DNA of 10,832 nucleotides. Source: Candidatus Aminicenantota bacterium. GTDB lineage: Bacteria > Acidobacteriota > Aminicenantia > Aminicenantales > Aminicenantaceae. A program made the translations under genes and the position numbers. The stretch's first letter is position 1; each line of letters opens with the position of its first letter. The notes beneath the pieces were generated by a model that made no database searches, had not been told where the DNA came from, and was given only the letters and a program-made list of their open reading frames with translations. The stretch lies in assembly GCA_030617525.1 (NCBI GenBank), contig JAUWVG010000036.1:1-10832 (forward strand). The letters run 5' to 3'. Below, piece by piece: positions 1-6,078 of the stretch.

Positions 1-767
1 AGCGGCAGGTAATTCGAGGCATGATTGGTTCGAAAAATGGTTCTCTCGGTCTCGATATTTTCGATAATGGCCCTCATTTCCTTTAAAAGCCCTTTTTCAT
101 CGGGGAGGATAAATTTCTTGGCTTCAAAATCCTTGTACAGGGGCGTTCCCTTGACAATCATGAGGGTCAAGAGGCTGAAATATTGAGGCTTCATTGCGGA
201 AACAGCGGAGGCGGTTTTATTCGAGTGCTCTTCGGAATGTTCGATTCCACCTAGACCAAGTAAGCCGATCACCGAGATTTTCATCCCGTTTTCCTGGGCC
301 TTTAAAACAGCCTCGATTATCTCCTGCGGTGTGACTCCCTTGTGGACTTTTTTTAGAACCCGTTCCGATCCGCTTTCTAAACCGATGTAGCCGATAGTCA
401 GTTTTCTCTGGACAAGCCGTTGGATTTCGTCATCGCTTTTGGAAAGAATATTCCGGGCATTGAAATAAATTCCTATTCTGTTCAAATTTGGGAAGGTCAC
501 ATTCAGCAGATCCAAAATCGGTAAAAGCCTGTCCGTCGATAAGACGAGCCCGTCTCCGTCACAGAGAAAGACTCTTTTCACATCGGGGTAGGCCTCCCTA
601 GCCAAAAGAATATCCTGTTCAACTTCGTCAATGGGTCGGATTTTAAACGGTTTATCCAGATATGCTGGACAGAAGGTACATCTATTCCAAGAGCAGCCGT
701 AAGTGATCTGCAGCAGATAGCTTTTAGACTCGCTGGGAGGTCTGATCACTTGACCTGTATATCTCAT
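1..767 (-). CDS. Radical SAM protein, partial (C-terminus beyond window)
   Basis: Translating the minus strand from ATG 765-767 gives 255 codons that stay open to the window edge, so the C-terminus is missing. Residues 25-33 read CSWNRCTFC, a Cx4Cx2C cluster (C25, C30, C33). It has one residue more between the first two cysteines than the canonical Cx3Cx2C, but this spacing is common in a COG1032-like branch of radical SAM proteins. The family binds a [4Fe-4S] cluster and cleaves S-adenosylmethionine to start radical chemistry. Further support comes from a CDGDGL stretch near residue 70, GLESGSERVL in the barrel core, a glycine-rich GLLGLGG strand, and a late FRTNHASNYLP motif typical of the end of this branch. 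An AGGAG lies at 775-779, 7 nt before the ATG, and supports this start. The substrate is not predictable, and no maturation or peptide target is adjacent. Similar proteins are often mislabelled coproporphyrinogen oxidase. Confidence 0.88.
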   Translation of the reverse strand, partial: MRYTGQVIRPPSESKSYLLQITYGCSWNRCTFCPAYLDKPFKIRPIDEVEQDILLAREAYPDVKRVFLCDGDGLVLSTDRLLPILDLLNVTFPNLNRIGIYFNARNILSKSDDEIQRLVQRKLTIGYIGLESGSERVLKKVHKGVTPQEIIEAVLKAQENGMKISVIGLLGLGGIEHSEEHSNKTASAVSAMKPQYFSLLTLMIVKGTPLYKDFEAKKFILPDEKGLLKEMRAIIENIETERTIFRTNHASNYLP

Positions 768-877
768 TGCGGGTCTCCTAGAGCTTCTCTTCCCTTCTCC
801 CGGATACTTTAGTTTAATGGACTTTCACTCAAAGATCCAGAGACTTTAAGCTTTCATCGTTCTCATCTGTATCTATT

Positions 878-889
878 GTTTATATAAAC
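878..889. promoter_or_regulatory. 12-bp perfect palindrome, possible operator
   Basis: GTTTATATAAAC is its own reverse complement and lies between two divergent genes, about 110 bp upstream of the radical SAM start. A dimeric regulator site is possible, but in AT-rich intergenic DNA a palindrome this short can arise by chance. No regulator gene is in the window. Confidence 0.2.
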
Positions 890-976
890 GCGAAAAAAAG
901 CTCTCTTATCCTTAAGTCCATCGCCGGTTTAGTGCCGTCGCATGTAGCCCATATCCCTTACCCTTGCTTTTTAGCA

Positions 977-1006
977 TTGTCGTTATATGATGTTTTGGAG
1001 TACAAT
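977..1006 (+). promoter_or_regulatory. Candidate sigma-70-type promoter for the propeller gene
   Basis: TTGTCG (977-982) and TACAAT (1001-1006) are separated by 18 bp, close to the TTGACA/TATAAT consensus and spacing. They would give a leader of roughly 80 nt before the ATG at 1096. Two TAATGTnG-like repeats about one helical turn apart follow around 1030-1048. The call rests only on consensus match and position. Confidence 0.35.
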
Positions 1007-1095
1007 TTAAAAAATTACAATCAATCAAATAATGTAGTCATAATGTGGAGCATAATAACAAAATTTAAATTTAAAATTAGCATGAGGTATAGACA

Positions 1096-2841
1096 ATGTT
1101 AAAAAGAAAAAAACAAGAACTATCCGACAAACCGACTCAGCATAAGCCACTCAGGCTGTGGCCTGGCGTTTTCATCGTGTTAATTCAGTGGTTGATCAGG
1201 TTTGGCATCCCTATTGTTATTCCCGGAGCTATTACAATCGGGGTATTTGGCGGACTCCTGGGTTGGATAGCTATCGTCGTGTGGTGGGCGTTCTTCAGCC
1301 GGGCACCTCGGATCGAGCGTTGGGGCGCCGTCGTCCTTATGATCGTCGCGCTTTTCGCGACACGGCCACTCCTCCACACGTCGCTTGCAACGGCGGGGAT
1401 GGGAATGTTGTTCTTCATCTACGCCATCCCGGTCCTTAGCCTCGCTTTCGTCGTCTGGGCGGCGGCCAGCCGCCGCCTCTCTGATGGACTCCGGCGTGCA
1501 ACGATGGTTGTGACCATCCTGCTTGTATGTGGAGTGTGGGCTCTTGTCCGCACAGGCGGCATCACTGGCGGCGGCTTAGATTCAGATTTCGCCTGGAGGT
1601 GGGCAGAAACTCCCGAGGAAAAACTCCTAGCCCAAACAGTCGAAGATCCAACAGTGCTCCCGATGGTGCTGGCAGCAGTGGAGTCTGGAACCGGCTGGCC
1701 TAGCTTTCGTGGATCCAATCGCGATGGCATCATCCGCGGTATAAAGATAGAGACCGATTGGTCTGCATCTCCGCCAGACGAATTGTGGCGCCGGCCGATC
1801 GGACCTGGCTGGTCATCCTTTTCGGTCCAGGGCGGCCTTCTCTACACTCAGGAGCAGCGTGGTAACGACGAGGTTGTCTCCTGCTACAACGTGACCACTG
1901 GCGATCCGGTGTGGAGACACCGCGACACGGCCCGGTTCTGGGAATCGAATGGCGGCGCCGGTCCGCGCGGAACGCCGACCCTCAGCGACGGTCGCGTATA
2001 CGCGTTCGGTGCGACCGGAATCCTGAATGTTCTTGATGCTCAAAACGGCAGTTTAGTGTGGTCGCGCAATGCGGCAACCGACACCGACACAAAGATTCCA
2101 ATTTGGGGCTTCTCGAGCTCGCCGCTGGTGTTCGATGACGTTGTCATTGTTGCTGCCGCCGGTTCGCTCATCGCCTACGACATCACCACCGGCGAGTCAC
2201 GCTGGTCCATCCCGGCCGGCGGCGATTGCTATAGCTCGCCCCATCTGATGCATATCGACGGTGTAACGCAGATCCTTCTGATGAACGAAGCCGGCACGAT
2301 CAGTGTCTTGCCGGCTGACGGCACGCTGCTCTGGGAGCATCCATGGCCGGGGCACCCCATCGTGCAGCCGACCCAAATCGCGGACGGCGACATCCTGATC
2401 AGCGCCGATGAACGAAGCGGCGTGCGCCGCATCACGGTTAAGCAAGGCCCCGACGGATGGACCACCGAAGAGCGCTGGACCTCAGTCCGGCTGAAGCCCT
2501 ATTTCAACGACTCGGTCATTCATAATGGCTATGCCTATGGATTTGACGGTCCTATTCTGGCATGCATCGACATTGAGGACGGCGAGCGCAAGTGGAAGGG
2601 AGGACGCTACGGCCGCGGCCAGTTCGTCCTATTGGCCGACCAAGACTTGTTGCTGGTGCTGTCGGAGAAAGGTGAGCTGGCACTGGTCGCGGCGACTCCC
2701 GACCAGTTCACGGAACTTGGGAGGTTCCCGGCAATCAAGGGCAAGACCTGGAATCACCCAGTGCTGGTCGGCGACGTCCTCGTGGTTCGCAACGGCCAGG
2801 AGATGGTGGCGTTCGGGCTGTCCCTAGTGACGGAGGACTAG
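1096..2841 (+). CDS. Membrane-anchored PQQ-like beta-propeller protein
   Basis: The 581-residue protein has two parts. Residues ~23-152 hold four or five hydrophobic segments (about 23-43, 45-67, 77-95, 101-123, 135-152). A linker follows, then a WPSFRGSNRDG signature (201-211) and a propeller to the C-terminus. Blade repeats are visible as hydrophobic strand, DxxTG or DxxxG turn, then a Trp: NVTTGDPVW (265-273), DAQNGSLVW (314-322), DITTGESRW (362-370), ADGTLLW (407-413), DIEDGERKW (492-500). The multi-helix N-terminus plus propeller resembles membrane-bound quinoprotein glucose dehydrogenase, but the propeller looks like the shorter BamB/PQQ-like group. There is no CxxCH haem motif. Whether it binds PQQ or oxidises anything is unknown; a periplasmic scaffold role is equally possible. 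GAGG at 1084-1087 sits 8 nt before the ATG. The coding sequence is visibly richer in G+C than its neighbours, which hints at transfer. It has no operon partner. Confidence 0.85.
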   Translation: MLKRKKQELSDKPTQHKPLRLWPGVFIVLIQWLIRFGIPIVIPGAITIGVFGGLLGWIAIVVWWAFFSRAPRIERWGAVVLMIVALFATRPLLHTSLATAGMGMLFFIYAIPVLSLAFVVWAAASRRLSDGLRRATMVVTILLVCGVWALVRTGGITGGGLDSDFAWRWAETPEEKLLAQTVEDPTVLPMVLAAVESGTGWPSFRGSNRDGIIRGIKIETDWSASPPDELWRRPIGPGWSSFSVQGGLLYTQEQRGNDEVVSCYNVTTGDPVWRHRDTARFWESNGGAGPRGTPTLSDGRVYAFGATGILNVLDAQNGSLVWSRNAATDTDTKIPIWGFSSSPLVFDDVVIVAAAGSLIAYDITTGESRWSIPAGGDCYSSPHLMHIDGVTQILLMNEAGTISVLPADGTLLWEHPWPGHPIVQPTQIADGDILISADERSGVRRITVKQGPDGWTTEERWTSVRLKPYFNDSVIHNGYAYGFDGPILACIDIEDGERKWKGGRYGRGQFVLLADQDLLLVLSEKGELALVAATPDQFTELGRFPAIKGKTWNHPVLVGDVLVVRNGQEMVAFGLSLVTED

Positions 2842-2879
2842 AGTAGCCTTCGTGGCCATCGACATGATACTGGATTTGA

Positions 2880-2907
2880 GGTGCTTCCTTAGGGAAGTGT
2901 TGTTTCT
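2880..2907 (+). repeat. Left terminal inverted repeat of the IS1-like element
   Basis: The outer 11 bases GGTGCTTCCTT are identical to the reverse complement of the right end. A 7-bp unconserved spacer follows, then TGTTGTT (2898-2904), identical again, then n-CT. The identical blocks sit at equal spacing in both ends, which is strong evidence that these are true transposase-binding termini. Confidence 0.85.
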
Positions 2908-2979
2908 TGATCAATAATGCCCAGCAAGCTATTATTTCCAAACAAGTTAAGCACAATCGTATGGATAGGAATATGTCTA

Positions 2980-4044
2980 ATGAAGTATAAGCCCGTAAAA
3001 GATCGCTGCTGCCAGAATGAAAAATGTCAGGATCACAGGTAGTTCGGTGAAAGGAATATCATTCGCCATTCGAAGTATAAAACGAGACAAGGGAGACGGC
3101 GGCGTTATCTCTGCAAAACATGCGAAAAAACTTTCTGTTCAATAAAGGGAACACCATACTATCGACTTCATAAATCTCGTTTGGATTTTGATGAAGTGGT
3201 TCAAATGACTGTTGAAGGAGTAGGAATTTCGTCAATTTCAAGGATTAAGCGCCTCGCCTGGAATACGATTGCCAACTGGCAATACCTTGCGTGTCAAGTT
3301 GCTGGTGAGTTTAATGATCAAAATCTCAAAGGCACTGAACTAATTGAACTTCAGGCTGATGAAATCTGCACCTTCGCTGGGACAAAGAAGAAACCTTTGT
3401 GGATAGTCGTATCAATCGAAGTCTGGTCCCGGATATGGATTTCCAAGGTGGTAGGCCGCCCCAATTACAAAAACGTAAAAATCCTTCTGAATCAAGTGAT
3501 TAATTCTTGTAGAATTGCTAATCCATTCATTTTCACAACCGATGGTTTTGAGCCTTATTCTTGGGCTACAAGAAACCTTTTAAGCCCTATCTGTTTGTAT
3601 GCTCAAGTTATCAAGAAACGCAGGAAGAATCGTGTCATCAATGTAGAACGTCGATTGATTATTGGGACCAAGTCAAAGATGGAACAACTCCTGTTTGAAT
3701 CAGAAGATTCCACCACAATCAACACATCATTCATAGAACGACTTAATCTTACAATCCGACAGGGCTGTGCGTATTTGGGACGGCGAACGGCTTGTCATTC
3801 CAGGTGTAAAGAACTGCTTGATAACAATCTTGCATTACAAATGTGTTATTACAATTTTGTTAGGCCACATTCAGCCTTAAAATTCGGGGGTGAAACACGA
3901 ACACCAGCGATACAGGCAGGTTTAGTCAAAAAACCGCTCAGTTTCCGGGAAATCTTTACTGCACTGCAAATCCTTTTTTGGAGGATTTTCATGTTCCTGA
4001 GAACTCGGATCCGAGTAGAGAAATTTACGTGGATTTCGACTTAG
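2980..4044 (+). pseudogene. IS1-family transposase with in-frame amber at codon 21
   Basis: The natural frame appears to start at ATG 2980-2982 and spans 354 codons, with one internal TAG at 3040-3042. A zinc ribbon is split by that stop: C11-x4-C16 before it and C45-x2-C48 after it. The next stretch (KTFCSIKGTPYYRLHKSR) and a helix-turn-helix (about 68-95, VEGVGISSISRIKRLAWNTI) are intact. The DDE core follows: D127 in LQADEICTF, D188 in FTTDGFEPY, and E253 in TSFIERLNLTIRQG, followed by LGRRT. This mirrors the IERHNLNLRQHLARLGRKS region of E. coli InsB. A partial protein could start at TTG 3181, but it would lack the whole zinc ribbon and most likely the ability to bind the ends. Apart from the TAG the frame has no other lesion, so inactivation is recent, or the amber is read through. 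Confidence 0.82.
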
Positions 4045-4070
4045 TAACAACAGTTAATGAAGGAAGCACC
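4043..4070 (-). repeat. Right terminal inverted repeat of the IS1-like element
   Basis: AACAACA (4046-4052) and AAGGAAGCACC (4060-4070) are the reverse complements of the two conserved blocks in the left end, again 7 bp apart. The inner edge overlaps the transposase stop codon (4042-4044). Confidence 0.85.
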
Positions 4071-4142
4071 AGAAATGTTCACTCTTTATAAAATCAAACA
4101 CGGTACTTTCGATCTTTTGCAATAATCAAATGATCTACAAAG

Positions 4143-4170
4143 ACAGGTTATCGGTCCATAAATAACCTGT
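4143..4170 (-). terminator. Stem-loop over the transglycosylase stop codon
   Basis: ACAGGTTAT (4143-4151) and ATAACCTGT (4162-4170) form a perfect 9-bp stem with a 10-nt loop. On the minus strand the stem contains the last codons of the gene, and its TAA stop is within the distal arm. No real U-tract follows, so it is not a textbook intrinsic terminator. It could act as an mRNA 3'-end stabiliser or weak terminator, or be coincidental. Confidence 0.35.
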
Positions 4171-5614
4171 ATTGTTGGTAATGATAGTAGATATGCTTCA
4201 CATAATTAACAGGTTCCTCACCGCGACAATATCCGAATTTAACCACCGGGTCTTTGTAATACTTGGGCTTTGATTTCATTTGTAGGAAGTAGGCAACATT
4301 ATCGTCCCATTTGGCAGGATCCTTCCCATACTTTTCGGCCAGACGCATGGCATCTCTCACATGCCCTTGGCCAACATTATAAGAGCCAAACATGAATTTC
4401 TCCAACTCTTCTTCATCAGGTATTTCTTCTTTCCAATAGTCATAGAGCCAGAATAAATGGGAAGTCCCTGCCATGATATTCTGTTCAGGATCAAACAGAT
4501 CTTTTACTCCATATTTCCTTCCGGTTCTTGGCATAATCTGCATTAAACCAATCGCACCCGCCCATGATTTTGTCTTTGGATCAAAACGTGATTCCTGGAA
4601 GATCAGGGCTGCCACTTTCAACCATTCCTTCTGATATTTGTCTGCATATTTTTTAATCAGTTCATCATAAGGCGAAATATTCCCTCCCGCAATTGATGAA
4701 TAATCACTTTCAGCCCGTTTCAGAAAATCCTTTGAATTAAGGAAATACTTTTTATAAAGGTAATTGTGATCAGGAGTTGCCTTAATCTTTCTAAGCCATA
4801 TATTAATCGTATCCAATAAATTTGGTGCATTTTTTCGAACTCCCCAGGCAATTTGTTGAGGAAAACTCACTGGAGTCTTAACATCAATATCCGGGTAATA
4901 CGTAGCATTCAACAAAGCGATGTCTTCATCTGCTATCGTATAATCAATCTCACCTACTGCCACCATTTTGATAATAGACTCTGTATCAATATCTCCCAGT
5001 TGTTCCACAACAATAATGTCCCCACCAATCTCATCAGACAGGTTCTTTAGCCGATAGACAAAAGATGAATTTTTACGTACATAAACTTCTTGCCCAATTA
5101 ATTCCACCTGGTTTCGTAATAATCGATTCTCAATTTCATGGGCCTTTAAATTCCTCCAATCCTCCGGCTTTCGTTGTACCAATACCTGTCGTACAAAATA
5201 TTGTGGATCCGAAAAGCTTATATGCTTTTGTCTTTCTTTTGTAACAGTCATATTATGACAGATTATATCGCCTTCTCCCTGGTTGATTTTAATCAGGAAC
5301 TCTTCAAAATCCTTTTCTATTTCTATCTCCAATTCAATATCAAGGAAGGCTGCAAATCTTGTGGCCAATTCATACTCAAATCCCATTGATTCCCCTTTAT
5401 ACAAAAAGTAAGTTGCAGAGGTATTATCCATCAATACCCGTAAAGATCCTCTTTCCAGGATTTTATCAAGGTCAAAATTTACAGGATCAGGAACCCGAAA
5501 TTCCAGCGTATCAATCTCAGTAACCTCCGTTTCAGAGGGATTGGAGTTACATGAATAGAGTGCTATGGATAAAAGAATTACAACAAACGATAGAAGCTTA
5601 TTCAGGTAGCTCAT
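4148..5614 (-). CDS. MltF-like lipoprotein: solute-binding domain plus lytic transglycosylase
   Basis: The 488-residue protein begins with a lipoprotein signal peptide. Hydrophobic residues 7-19 lead to the lipobox LYSC with C22, so it is likely lipidated and envelope-anchored; residue 23 is Asn, not an inner-membrane-retention Asp. Residues ~50-295 form a family-3 extracellular solute-binding (PBPb) domain: LRVLMDNTSATYF, GFEYELATRFA, GDIICHNMTVTKERQKHISFSDP, and GEIDYTIADEDIA. Residues ~320-450 are an SLT (GH23-type) domain with the catalytic glutamate E341 in QESRFDP, then GAIGLMQIMP (353-361) and GSYNVGQGHVRDA (410-422). This order matches MltF, which cleaves the MurNAc-GlcNAc bond of peptidoglycan to 1,6-anhydroMurNAc ends, with the N-terminal domain sensing or regulating. 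The length is close to that of E. coli MltF. The Shine-Dalgarno is weak (TAGG only). The gene is monocistronic and convergent with the IS element. Confidence 0.92.
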   Translation of the reverse strand: MSYLNKLLSFVVILLSIALYSCNSNPSETEVTEIDTLEFRVPDPVNFDLDKILERGSLRVLMDNTSATYFLYKGESMGFEYELATRFAAFLDIELEIEIEKDFEEFLIKINQGEGDIICHNMTVTKERQKHISFSDPQYFVRQVLVQRKPEDWRNLKAHEIENRLLRNQVELIGQEVYVRKNSSFVYRLKNLSDEIGGDIIVVEQLGDIDTESIIKMVAVGEIDYTIADEDIALLNATYYPDIDVKTPVSFPQQIAWGVRKNAPNLLDTINIWLRKIKATPDHNYLYKKYFLNSKDFLKRAESDYSSIAGGNISPYDELIKKYADKYQKEWLKVAALIFQESRFDPKTKSWAGAIGLMQIMPRTGRKYGVKDLFDPEQNIMAGTSHLFWLYDYWKEEIPDEEELEKFMFGSYNVGQGHVRDAMRLAEKYGKDPAKWDDNVAYFLQMKSKPKYYKDPVVKFGYCRGEEPVNYVKHIYYHYQQYRLFMDR

Positions 5615-5698
5615 AAAAAGGCCTAGTAAGATAAGAATTAGGTTGCCGTACTTTACTCACGTTTTTGTCCAATTTTCGCCTCCGGACATCCCTTACAA

Positions 5699-5727
5699 CC
5701 TATATCATAGAGAAACCTTGTGGTCAA
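5699..5727 (-). promoter_or_regulatory. Candidate promoter for the MltF-like gene
   Basis: On the minus strand TTGACC (5722-5727) is followed after exactly 17 bp by TATAGG (5699-5704), a good sigma-70-type spacing with a strong -35 and a four-of-six -10 match. Transcription would start about 80 nt before the ATG at 5614. The evidence is consensus only. Confidence 0.35.
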
Positions 5728-5907
5728 AGACAAAGAAATCGGGAGAAGAAATATATTCACAAAGAATATTATGAAGAAAACTCAAAATGATATAGACCTC
5801 TCCCGTGGGACAAATTATGCTTACAGTCGCCTAGTTCTGAATAACGATGACTAAAGAGAAAGACAAAAAAAAAGAACTTTTACAGTGAAAACATGGAATT
5901 ATGAGCT

Positions 5908-5933
5908 GGCAGCGCCACGGGGGGATTCGAACC
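5908..5933 (-). other. tRNA 3'-end-like fragment, possible att remnant
   Basis: On the minus strand GGTTCGAAT is followed by six Cs, then GTGGCGCTGCCA. This looks like a T-loop (TTCGAAT), the 3' side of a T-stem, and an acceptor ending in CCA. Nothing upstream can pair as the 5' half of a T-stem, and there is no anticodon or D arm, so it is not a functional tRNA. The distance from T-loop to CCA is 15 nt instead of the usual 13, so even the fragment is non-canonical. Duplicated tRNA 3' ends are the usual footprint of integrase-driven insertion. This is suggestive, not proven. Confidence 0.35.
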
Positions 5934-6004
5934 AACTTTAAACTTTACGCCTTTTTACCCTAGTTTCAGCCATTTTCAGTCCTAACTAGAACATATTTAG
6001 AACA
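5934..6004. repeat. Cluster of helically phased short direct repeats
   Basis: Three pairs lie in 71 bp: AACTTTA tandem (5934-5940, 5941-5947), TTTCAG twice with period 10 (5964-5969, 5974-5979), and TAGAACA twice with period 11 (5987-5993, 5998-6004). They directly adjoin the tRNA-like fragment. Repeats one helical turn apart are typical of arm-type sites for recombinases or of regulator sites, but each is short enough to be chance. Confidence 0.3.
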
Positions 6005-6078
6005 CGGGAAGCGGTCCAGTCCAGCTAATTATAACTTAATAACTGGAACGATTTGAGAGGGGCAGATCATTCCGGCAA

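Larger units (their letters stand above)
768..1095. other. Divergent intergenic region
   Basis: This 328-bp AT-rich gap separates the leftward radical SAM gene from the rightward propeller gene. It holds the ribosome-binding site of the left gene (775-779), a 12-bp palindrome (878-889), a candidate rightward promoter (977-1006), and an A/T-only run with AAATTTAAATTT around 1061-1078 ahead of the propeller start. I see no coding frame or RNA gene in it. Confidence 0.7.
2880..4070 (+). mobile_element. IS1-family insertion sequence, complete ends, transposase interrupted
   Basis: The 1,191-bp element is bounded by imperfect inverted repeats (2880-2907 and 4043-4070), both starting GGTGCTTCCTT on the outer side. 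The initial GGTG matches the GGTGATG start of classical IS1 ends. It carries one transposase frame. It lies 38 bp after the propeller stop codon and ends 77 bp before the convergent transglycosylase stop. The 8-9 bp on the left (ending GGATTTGA) and right (beginning AGAAATGT) do not match, so no target-site duplication is visible. It has probably been resident a long time, or has been involved in a rearrangement. Confidence 0.85.
5615..6078. other. 464-bp intergenic region with possible integration scar
   Basis: The right part (5908-6004) has a tRNA 3'-end-like sequence and clustered short direct repeats; the left part has the candidate promoter of the MltF-like gene. Two very short frames (5771-5854, 27 residues; 5847-5888, 13 residues) lack ribosome-binding sites and are not called. 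There is no clear terminator for the upstream proline-family gene. Confidence 0.6.

Noticed and set aside
2525..2827. 100-codon plus-strand frame inside the propeller gene
   Set aside because: Alternative frame of GC-rich coding DNA; the propeller frame has repeated motifs across the same bases.
3181..4044. Transposase starting at TTG 3181 as a complete gene
   Set aside because: Homology-like sequence (zinc ribbon, KTFCSIKGTPYY) continues upstream in the same frame to ATG 2980, so the TTG start is an artefact of the internal TAG.
5771..5854. 27-residue frame starting MKKTQNDIDL
   Set aside because: No spaced Shine-Dalgarno, no recognisable domain, and short enough to be chance.
5847..5888. 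13-residue lysine-rich frame overlapping the previous one
   Set aside because: Too short, driven by an A-rich run, with no supporting signals.
5908..5960. A complete tRNA gene
   Set aside because: Only a T-loop and acceptor-like 3' end are present; D and anticodon arms and the 5' acceptor strand are missing.
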